Shown here in pieces: positions 56,785-64,000 of a stretch of 64,000 nucleotides of DNA. Made by a program: the position numbers and the translations under genes. The notes under the pieces are model-generated. The model did no database searches. It had not been told where the DNA came from and saw only the letters and a list, made by a program, of their open reading frames with translations. The DNA lies in NCBI RefSeq assembly GCF_000321225.1, contig NW_004450481.1, positions 2,231,623 to 2,295,622 on the forward strand, in the 5' to 3' direction. The first letter of the stretch is position 1. Each line of letters starts with the position of its first letter. The DNA is from Odobenus rosmarus divergens. Its lineage: Eukaryota; Chordata; Mammalia; Carnivora; Odobenidae.

Positions 56785-57083
56785 TTTTTTTTTAAGCAGG
56801 CCCCACGCCCAGTGTGGGGCCTGAGCTCAAGACCCTGAGATCAAGAGTCGCATGCTCAGAGTACCTGGATGACTCAGTCGGTTAAGCGTCCGGCTCTTGG
56901 TTTCGACTCTTGGTTTCGGCTCAGGTGGTGATCTCAAGGTTGTGGGATCGAGCCCTGCCTCGGGCTCTGTGCTGGGCCTGGAGCCTGCTTGGGAGGCTCT
57001 CTCTGCCCCTCCCCCACCTCTCCTTCTCTGAAAAAAAGAAAAAAAGAGCCGCGTACTCTACGGACTGAGCCAGCCAGGCACCC
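56785..57083 (-). repeat. SINE (minus) split by a plus-strand SINEC at 56862-57045
   Basis: The outer minus element (TTTTTTTTTTAAGCAGGCCC ... GAGCCAGCCAGGCACCCC) is interrupted by a plus SINE starting AGTACCTGGATGACTCAGTC. AGAGTCGCATGCTC / AGAGCCGCGTACTC marks the inner target site and CTTGAATAA the outer one. Confidence 0.85.
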
Positions 57084-58859
57084 CTTGAATAAGCCTTTTT
57101 GATGTGTTTATTGTTTGAATTATTACTACATACAGGTCTTCTAGAAAACTCCCAACTGCACAAAAGGGTTGTGGCGAGAAGGTCAGCCTGCCAGTTCCCT
57201 CTGCCAAAGTGTCTTCTTTTACCAGTTTCTCACGTGTCCTTCCGGAGACATCCCGTGCATAAACACTTGTCCCTTTTGAGGACATACGGGGTGAGCCACG
57301 TCACCAGTCGGAATGGGTTGCATCCTGCTGCAGCGAGCAGGGCCGCCAAGTCCTACTGTTTGTCTCCCATGCCCTGCCCACCTGTCGAGTGCCAGGGCCT
57401 CCCCACTTCGGCCGGTTGAGGCTTTAGGAGCGAGTGTGGCTGTCTGCGGGGGCCCAAGGTTGAGGCCACCAGAGGTTTCACGGTGGCCATGGAGACTTGC
57501 TTCTGCTGCAGCCCATCTCCTAGACCAACTTGTAGGGCCCCCCCAACCAGAGGCGGGAAGTGGGAGCCTCCACATGCCAGGCGAGGGGCGACTGGGTGAG
57601 CATGGGCGCCTCTCGTGCGCCTCCCGTGGGCACACTCTGAAGGGTGCAGTGCTTCAAGTACATTCTGCCTCGTGGGCCCTGAGCCGCTTGCCTGCTGCTT
57701 TCATCCGACCAGATTCGTACACTTTGGTCCCTTTTGTGTATGGTTTGACTCATTGTTTATGCACAGTTGGGTGTTTCCCGGGGGTGGTGGCCTGTGATGA
57801 CATCTACCCATCCTTTATTGATGGCCATCGGGGTTATTAGTGATCTGTTGCCATGACAACATGGTAGCAGCTCCCCGGGCCTGCCCAGCTTGCCTCTCAC
57901 ATCCTACCGATTTCTGGTCAGTCCCACCCCCTGAGCCTGGGAGGGTGGGGGTCAACTCCCCATTTCCCCCCAATCACCATGGCATCCCCTAAAATATAGA
58001 GGTGGGCACATGACCCCATTTGGGCCCAAGACAGCAGGGATGTTTGCTAAGCACTTCCAGGGAGAGCTTCTGGAAGCACCCTCCCTCTCTCCCACTGGCC
58101 CTAAGGGAAGAAACACCAGCACAGGCAATTGTTGGGACTATCCTGTGTTCACAAGATAGGAAGTGATCCCAGGGTGAAGCTGACACTGCAGAAAATGGAG
58201 TAGAGATGAAGAACGGAGTTGGATTATTGGTCATATTGTCTGGGCTGCTGGATCCAGCTTTGCCTGAAGCTCTCAGCTGCCTCTCAACTTCCGGCAATAG
58301 GAGTGGCTGTTCTGTTTATTGAAGACAGTTAGGGTTGAGCTTCCTGGCACTTTCTGAAACAGATCTTGTATGTGCCTCTTTGCATTCATGCATGAGTATG
58401 TGGTTTTCCAGGAACAAACTGCTAAGTAAAGATCAGGGACTATGTTCACTGACGCAGCCAGTGCCCCTCCCTAAGCCCAGCTGCTTTTGGCTGTAAGCCG
58501 CTCAACCCAGTCTGGGGGCCTCCCCCGAGGAGCATGACCTGACACCCCAGGAGCAGCCCTTAGCCAGTGACTGGGGACAGCCCCTCACCACTGGAGTGGG
58601 TCACTCAAGTGAGATCCATACTGTCCCCCGGGGCCCCCAACAGGAGCAAGCCCAGGTTGCCCGCTTAGTCACCTGTTCATCGGCACCCCCACAGGGCTCC
58701 TCCCTCCCTGTTTCATGTCTCTGCCCCCAAAGAGTCTCTCTGGGGTGAGCTTCCAGGTAAACCATGGGCCCTGAGTCCTCATGACAGGGTCATCTTTGGG
58801 GGGATCTATCCAGAGATGAATGCAAATGCCAGATATTCCTATAAGGAGGTGGTAGCATT

Positions 58860-59064
58860 TTTTTGAAAGATTTATTCATTTATTTGAGAGAGAGAGAGAG
58901 CGTGCACACGCATGAACAGGGGGAGGGGCTGAGGGAGAGGGAGGGAGAGAAAATCCTTGAGCGGACTCCCCGCTGAGCCGAGCCAGATCTCAGGACCCTG
59001 AGACCATGACCTGAGCCGAAACCAAGAGTTGGCCACTTCACCAACTGAGCCATCCAGGCGCCCC
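58860..59064 (-). repeat. SINEC minus copy
   Basis: AAAGATTTATTCATTTATTT leads to GAGCCATCCAGGCGCCCC. Confidence 0.9.
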
Positions 59065-59096
59065 AATGGGAGCGTTTATAGCACATACCCTCACTG

Positions 59097-59510
59097 TCTT
59101 GAGTTTCCTGCGGCCGCCATAACAGAGTACTCCAGACTGGGGGCTTAAAACCAATTTATTCCGTTTATAGTTCTGGAGACCAGAAGTGCAAAATCAAGGT
59201 GTCAGCCGGTTTGATTCCTTCTGAGGCCATGAGGGAAGGGTCTGTTCAGGCCTCTCGGCTTGCAGCTGGTCAGACGGCTGTGTCTTCACATTGTCTTCTC
59301 TCTAGGCATGTCTGTGTCCAATTTTCTTATAATGAAGAAAAGAAAAAAAAAAGCAAATTTCTTCTTATAAGTCCTGCTGGATCAGGGCCCATCTTAATGA
59401 CCTCATTTTAACCTAATCACCTCTTTAAAGACTCAGTATCCACATATAGTCCCATCCTGAGATCCTAGGGGTTAGGACCTCAACATAGAATTTTGGGAGA
59501 ACATAATTCC
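59097..59510 (-). repeat. MLT1-type LTR
   Basis: TCTTGAGTTTCCTGCGGCCG, CCATAACAGAGTACTCCAG, TTCTGGAGACCAGAAGTGC and GAATTTTGGGAGAACATAAT follow the reversed MLT1 pattern closely. Confidence 0.8.
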
Positions 59511-59814
59511 CCTCACCAACGGCCGGTCACCAGCCTTGTAGATCTTCATGATTCTGACAGGGAAGCAGCAGGGCGTCCAGGGGCTGGGTGGTGACCAGGC
59601 GGCCACAGGGGAAGAGACAGCAAGGTCAGGAGGCCCGAGGGCTTGACCAGGTGGAGGTCCCAGGGACCAGGACGAGAGTGGATCGGAGGCACGAGGTGTG
59701 TGGGTGCATCTTGGGTCCTGCTTCTGGTTTAAGTCTTTTTTTCCACTGGTTTTTTCCTTTGCTCACTTCTCTGCAGTTGAAAATTTGACTTGTCATTGGA
59801 TTTTCTTTCTTTCT

Positions 59815-59958
59815 TAAGATTTTATTTATTTATTAGAGAGAGAGCACAAACAGGGAGACCAGCAGAAGGACAAGCAGATTCCCCGCTGCACAGGGAGCGC
59901 GACACATGGCTCCATCCCAGGAGCCCGGGATCATGACCTGAGCCCCCCAGGTGCCCCG
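59815..59958 (-). repeat. SINEC minus copy, internally shortened
   Basis: TTAAGATTTTATTTATTTAT leads to GACCTGAGCCCCCCAGGTGC. The stretch between the body and the head is missing compared with other copies. Confidence 0.85.
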
Positions 59959-59977
59959 ATACCTGTTTCTTGTAACA

Positions 59978-60180
59978 CAGGGTTTCTGGGCCTGGGCACC
60001 GCTGACATCTGGGCACCTCAGGGTGCCGAGCAGCACCCTTGGCCTCCACCACCCCCCCCCGATGCAGTAGCATCCCTGTCCCCTTCAGTCGTGACAACCA
60101 AAACTGTCTCCAGAAAAATGTCTCCAGACACTGACTAGTGTCCCTTTGGGGCAGAATCGTCCCCTCCTGTGCGAAGCGCC
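59978..60180 (-). repeat. MER20-like DNA transposon remnant
   Basis: GTTTCTGGGCCTGGGCACCG ... TCGTGACAACCAAAACTGTC ... AAAATGTCTCCAGACACTG matches the reversed MER20 (hAT-Charlie) consensus as I remember it. Confidence 0.65.
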
Positions 60181-60976
60181 GATGGGTGGTGGTGATCACT
60201 GATGCCACTTAACAGAAATGTAATATTGCTTCTGAAAACATAGCACCCTGACCAGCCCCTTCTATCTTCCCGATTTTTCTCTGATTGTGGTTCCACCTTG
60301 TTTCTCTCATTACTTTTTTTTTTTTTTAACCATGAAGTGTGTCCCAAAGGGAACGTGTAAGATGTCTGTGGTTTAAGGCACGGCAGTGAGAGCCTGTGGC
60401 CGTCCCGGGGGCGCCGCACCCCATCGCCCCCGCTGCGCCTGGCACGGTGCCGCTCACGCTCTTGCTTTTCTTTGCTCGGCTCCACCTTCCTCTGGGTCCC
60501 CCTGAACCCCGGGGGGTCACGCTCTGAGAGCAGAGAGCACGCATGGCCCTGGCTGAGCAAGCAGAGGGCCAGGTGACCAGAGGCACCACCGCTGTGGCGG
60601 CTGATGGTGCAGGGGTGAGGGGGGCTCCGGTTTCAGGGATCCCTGGGGTGCCGGCCACAGTGCGGGATGGGCAAAACTAGGAGACAGCCCTCCATCATCT
60701 CCTGATTCCAGGTGTGACCCATTCTGTCCTGGCGGGGAGCCGGTCTTCATTCTGGAACTTCCCAGACACGTGCCTTGGGATGGGGCTCTTGTCCCGCAGC
60801 GCCTGGAAGCTTGCGGTCCTAGGGGATTCCCATCACCTGGTCCCATCGGGGTCCCCCTCCGCTCCAGAACTCTCTCTCTTTGGAAGATTCTTCTGGGCCA
60901 GTTCTCTGATTTCCTTGGCCCCCACCCCCACCCCTTTGTTTTCCATCTTTTATCATTTTGTTTGTCCTGCAAGATT

Positions 60977-61180
60977 TCTTTTTTTTTTTTAAGATTTTAT
61001 TTATTTATTTGACAGAGAGAGACACAGCGAGAGAGGGAACACAAGCAGGGGGAGTGGGAGAGGGAGAAGCACGCTTCCCATGGAGCAGGGAGCCCGATGT
61101 GGGACTCGATCCCAGGACCCTGGGATCATGACCCGAGCCGAAGGCAGACCCCCCTATGACTGAGCCACCCAGGCGCCCAC
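60977..61180 (-). repeat. SINEC minus copy with target-site duplication
   Basis: Poly-T and AAGATTTTATTTATTTATT lead to GAGCCACCCAGGCGCCC. CCTGCAAGATTTCT occurs on both sides. Confidence 0.93.
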
Positions 61181-61192
61181 TCCTGCAAGATT

Positions 61193-61350
61193 TCTACAAC
61201 TTTATCTGTCATCTCCATCTCCCTCCCTTCTCATCCTCGAGTCCCCCCCCTGCGCTCTCCCCCACCCTCTTCTCTCCCTTACCACCCTCTCAGCCCTGAC
61301 TCCGTCTTCCTCCTGCCCCCCCCACACCCCCCCACCCCCGCCGCCTTCAC
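61193..61350 (+). repeat. Homopyrimidine tract
   Basis: About 150 bp is almost pure C/T on the plus strand (TCTCCATCTCCCTCCCTTCT and similar), with C runs up to eight. Read along TMEM161A transcription it is G/A-rich. Confidence 0.85.
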
Positions 61351-61474
61351 TTCTTGCTCCCAGGCCTTTGCTTACTGTCTGGATCGCCCTGTGCTCTTCC
61401 GGGTCATTCCCTTCACTCAGCTCCAAACGCCAACATGCAGAAAGCCACCTCCCAAACCACTCCAATCCTGATAG

Positions 61475-61813
61475 TAGAAATCAGCCTGTTCTTTTATTTG
61501 TTCAGAAGAATGACCCGCGACCTCTGTCTCAAATTGCGGGGAGGGAGGGCATGCAATCTGAGAACAGTGGCCCTGGGATCCTCAGCCTGGGGGGGGGGGG
61601 GCGGGGCCCAGGGCCACAGTTTGGAGGCAGAAGCATGGGATCCGAGGGGGCCAGGGCTCAGGCACTGCGGTGAAGTGGGCGGGCACAGCAGGTGCTGCAG
61701 GGGCTCCCGGGCCCACCTTGCACCTGAGGACACTGAGGCACACACGGAGGAGGCGGCCCTTAAGCCGCTGGCTCCGGCCGGGACCTTGGGGCCCCAGGGG
61801 CGTCTGCAGGCGG
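61475..61813 (-). other. TMEM161A: TMEM161A 3' untranslated region
   Basis: It extends from the stop codon (61816-61814) to just past the poly(A) signal. It carries a run of C on the RNA strand (13 consecutive G on the plus strand at about 61589-61601). Confidence 0.8.
61493..61498 (-). terminator. TMEM161A: TMEM161A poly(A) signal AATAAA
   Basis: TTTATT on the plus strand is AATAAA on the minus strand, about 320 nt after the stop codon. Confidence 0.8.
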
Positions 61814-62067
61814 CTAGGAGCCCGCCAGGTGCCGGTGGAAGTAGAGGCCGAAGAGGCTGGAGAGCAGCTGGCAGGCTGCGGTCCACCAGATGAGGAAGGT
61901 GAGGACGGCGCGGAGGAAGAGGGGCGTGAGCAGGCTGCCCAGCGCCCCAGCGATCCGGGCCGCCGTCTGCTGGGCCTCATCCTCCCCGGGACCCCCCAGG
62001 CTATCCTGGGCTGAGGACTGGGCGGGGGACAGCATGGGGACCGGGCCCAGGCCCCAGGAGTAGCCAC
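61814..62067 (-). CDS. TMEM161A: TMEM161A last coding exon
   Basis: The acceptor is CTTCCCACAG. It completes a Gly codon and encodes GYSWGLGPVPMLSPAQSSAQ ... YFHRHLAGS, with TAG at 61816-61814. The Pro/Ser-rich start of the exon is the part that differs most from human. Confidence 0.95.
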
Positions 62068-63445
62068 CTGTGGGAAGTGGAGGGTGGAGGGAGGGATGGG
62101 TAGAGGTGCAGGTGGGCTTTGACCTCTGGGACCCCCGCCTAGCCCTAGGCTCCACCTCCTACCCCCGCCACCACCCTAAACTCTATCTCCTGGCCCCCAC
62201 CCCAACTTCCGGGCCCTGCCTCCTACTCTCCCCTCCTCTGGGCCCCCCAGGCTCCCCCCACAGTATTACCAAGTCCCGCCCAGGTGCCACCTCGCTCGCC
62301 TCCATCCCGGCCCAGCGTCACTCCCCACGGCCCCCACCTCCCCACACCAGGCCCCAAGACCCGACCCCACCCATGCCACTCCTCACCCAGCGTCTTGAGC
62401 AGCAGCGTGCAGTTGAGGGTGAGGATGAGTGGCGTCAGGTACTGCAGGCTCACCACCGTCACATAGCAGTAGACTCGCACCACCTAGTGGGCCAGTAGCA
62501 GTGACTACGTGGGTGGGTGGGGGTCCGGACCCTCAGCCCCAGGGACAGGGAGCCCTGCCCTGAGCCCCATGTTCCCTCCCAACCTTTGGTGCCCATACCC
62601 GCCTCTGGATCTCACGGGCCTCTATGCGACCGGCCTCCCGCCGCAGCTGCTCCACACGGGCCTTGGCCAGGCATAGGTAGGCCTGCAGGTGGGGCCTGGT
62701 CATGGCCAGCCTTAGCAGGCACAAGGCCACCAGCACCCAGAGGCGCAGTGAGTCGAAGGCTGAGTCTGACAGCCTGTTGGGGAGGGGAGTGAGGGGGCTA
62801 GGGAGGCCACCCCTGCTCCAGGATCTCCCCCAGGATCCAAGGCTCCTCCCTGAGCCTCAAAGACTGGGGTACACAGAAGGGCCCCCACTGCCCTCCCTCC
62901 CACCCACCCCCCCATGCGCACAGGGAGAAGGGCACCTCCCCCAGGGGTGCCTGGTGCAGGAAGTCCCGTGCAATGGGTTTGGTCCAGAGCCACAGGATGA
63001 TCAGAGGGGACAGGAAGCTGGTATGCAGAAGGAACCTAGGAACAAGGGCACAGAGGAGTGAGGCCCGGGCACCCACCATCCCCCTAGCCTCTCCTTTAGA
63101 TTCCCACCTCCCCCCACCACCCATCTGGCAGTCTGCATAACTGCAGCATGGGCCGGTCTTCTGACATGCTCAGTGCGTCCAGGTGTGTCTGAGCCAGCCG
63201 CAGGCCTGGAAAGGTGAGGAAGGCACCCAGCATGGATCCCACAAATGCCAGCCCTATGCGGATGGCCAGCTTGACCAGAGGGAGCCTGGGGGAGAAGAGA
63301 TGGGTCAGGAGGCCCCAAAGCCCGTCAGCAACCCCCCTACAAGTTCCAGGCTGCCCTTGCCCCACCTCACTTCCCAGGACTCACGCCCAGTCCCAGCCCC
63401 GCGTCTTCAGAAGTGGCTCCAAGTTCTGGGTCATACTGGCCAGGC
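61814..63445 (-). CDS. TMEM161A: TMEM161A, transmembrane protein 161A, C-terminal part (5' end beyond window)
   Basis: Six minus-strand exons join in frame: 63385-63445, 63142-63285, 62922-63035, 62599-62773, 62387-62483 and 61814-62067. They give about the last 280 residues of a protein that is about 479 long in human. At least five hydrophobic membrane segments are visible: KLAIRIGLAFVGSMLGAFLT, FLSPLIILWLW, LWVLVALCLLRLAM, VTVVSLQYLTPLILTL and FLIWWTAACQLLSSLFGLYF. A loop rich in Arg and Glu (KARVEQLRREAGRIEAREIQ) lies between two of them. It ends YFHRHLAGS. The human protein is reported to limit oxidative-stress-induced cell death; its molecular activity is unknown. All joins preserve frame. 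It converges with SLC25A42. Confidence 0.95.
62068..62386 (-). other. TMEM161A: TMEM161A last intron
   Basis: This 319-bp intron is strongly C-rich on the plus strand (G-rich in the RNA sense). No repeat family is recognised. Confidence 0.75.
62387..62483 (-). CDS. TMEM161A: TMEM161A exon (VVRVYCYVTVV)
   Basis: The acceptor is GCCCACTAG and the donor CTGG|gtgagg. It encodes VVRVYCYVTVVSLQYLTPLI ... LLLKTL, with one potential N-glycosylation sequon (NCT). Confidence 0.94.
62599..62773 (-). CDS. TMEM161A: TMEM161A exon (SDSAFDSLRLW)
   Basis: The acceptor is CCCCAACAG and the donor GGCGG|gtatgg. It encodes LSDSAFDSLRLWVLVALCLL ... REIQRR. The 5' end of this exon and its acceptor are duplicated at 63920-63990. 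Confidence 0.94.
62922..63035 (-). CDS. TMEM161A: TMEM161A exon (FLLHTSFLSP)
   Basis: The acceptor is GTTCCTAG and the donor TCCCT|gtgcgc, also weak. It encodes FLLHTSFLSPLIILWLWTKP ... GEVPFS and part of the next Leu. Confidence 0.93.
63142..63285 (-). CDS. TMEM161A: TMEM161A exon (membrane segment plus MSEDRPML)
   Basis: The acceptor is CTCCCCCAG and the donor CTGCA|gttatg, a weak GT site. It encodes LPLVKLAIRIGLAFVGSMLG ... DALSMSEDRPML. Confidence 0.93.
63385..63445 (-). CDS. TMEM161A: TMEM161A exon (SMTQNLEP)
   Basis: The acceptor is TTCCCCAG and the donor TGGGC|gtgagt. It encodes LASMTQNLEPLLKTRGWDW plus split codons at both ends. Confidence 0.93.
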
Positions 63446-64000
63446 CTGGGGAAAACAAGGAGAGGGCAGTGTTTAATAGACCCCTGGAGCCTCAGTGTCT
63501 GCTCTGCCCCCCTCCCAGATAGACTTTTGCTCCCCGGGTAGGAATGCACCAGTGGGAGCCGGGCCCAGGGCCAGGCAAAAGGAAAACTTTTGTTGTGCTC
63601 TGGTTATGTGCGTTTTTTTTTTGTTTTGGTTGGTTATGTTTTTGTTTTGTTTTGTTTTTTATTTTAAAGACTAGGAATATGGACCAGGCAGACACACTTG
63701 ATTGGACTGGGAGAAAGGGGTGGGGGGCAGTGGACCACTGAGTCTGAGCTTCCTGGATTATACCAGGATTCCAGAGGGGCATGAAGGACTCCCATAGGTT
63801 AAAGCCAAAGTCCTGGAAAGAATCCTCAGTTCAGGCCCTCGGATTTTCCACAGAGTAAAAGCAAATAAAAATGAGCTCACAACCCAAATCACCAAACACA
63901 CCAGGGAACAAATCACCATGAAGGCTGAGTCTGACAGCCTGTTGGGGAGGGGAGTGAGGGGGCTAGGGAGGCCACCCCTGCTCCAGGATCAGGCCTTTGC
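63446..64000 (-). other. TMEM161A: TMEM161A intron, with a 71-bp duplicate of exon-junction sequence
   Basis: No further exon is seen before the edge. It contains a T/G-rich stretch (63612-63665) and, at 63920-63990, an exact copy of 62755-62825. Confidence 0.8.
63920..63990. repeat. 71-bp perfect direct duplicate of 62755-62825
   Basis: All 71 bases match, at an offset of 1165. The source spans the last 19 bp of a TMEM161A exon edge plus 52 bp of its upstream intron, including the splice acceptor. Sequence outside the 71 bp does not match. Confidence 0.97.

Larger units (their letters stand above)
56671..61474. other. Intergenic DNA between SLC25A42 and TMEM161A
   Basis: The two genes converge here. 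The stretch holds nested SINEs (56.79-57.08 kb), SINEs at 58.86, 59.82 and 60.98 kb, an MLT1 LTR (59.10-59.51 kb), a MER20 (59.98-60.18 kb) and a homopyrimidine tract (61.19-61.35 kb). No gene is recognised. Confidence 0.65.

Overview
The window is nuclear DNA from a mammal, almost certainly a caniform carnivore. About twenty tRNA-derived SINEs of the carnivore SINEC (CAN SINE) type are scattered through it, with the head TGGCTCAGTCGGTTAAGCG and, in reverse, the TTTTATTTATTT tail. Their internal sequence matches the dog/bear/seal/mustelid form rather than the cat form. Older repeats (L1, MaLR/MLT1 LTRs, MIR, MER5A, MER20) fill most of the remaining non-coding DNA. Nothing bacterial, plasmid-like or CRISPR-like is present.

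Gene order follows the conserved mammalian block on human 19p13.11: SUGP2 (-), ARMC6 (+), SLC25A42 (+), TMEM161A (-). (1) 1-5.9 kb: the 5' end of SUGP2 on the minus strand, with the first coding exon and the start of a large second coding exon. (2) 5.3-6.2 kb: a CpG island acting as a head-to-head promoter for SUGP2 and ARMC6, with four NRF-1-like motifs. (3) 6-23.25 kb: complete ARMC6, seven coding exons and 468 residues, with a poly(A) signal. (4) 23.3-28.1 kb: short intergenic DNA. (5) 28.1-28.8 kb: the SLC25A42 CpG-island promoter, with eight CCAAT boxes partly arranged in a threefold repeated module. (6) 28.65-56.67 kb: SLC25A42, a 17-kb first intron followed by seven coding exons for a complete 318-residue mitochondrial carrier, including a GC-AG intron and a 26-nt microexon. 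(7) 56.7-61.5 kb: repeat-rich intergenic DNA. (8) 61.48-64 kb: the 3' half of TMEM161A on the minus strand, six compact coding exons.

The genes do not form a pathway. SUGP2 is a splicing-related protein, ARMC6 an armadillo-repeat protein of unclear role, SLC25A42 the mitochondrial CoA/ADP carrier, and TMEM161A a multi-pass membrane protein.

I found no new multi-gene system. The observations most worth following up are: SUGP2 and ARMC6, transcribed away from each other, carry homologous first coding exons of equal length and splice phase; a 71-bp perfect duplication of a TMEM161A intron/exon junction lies near the right edge; the SLC25A42 promoter has a CCAAT array with fixed 21-bp spacing; and SLC25A42 uses a GC-AG intron. 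Exons were read by translation and splice-site logic and by recalled similarity to the human proteins. No alignment or transcript data were available.
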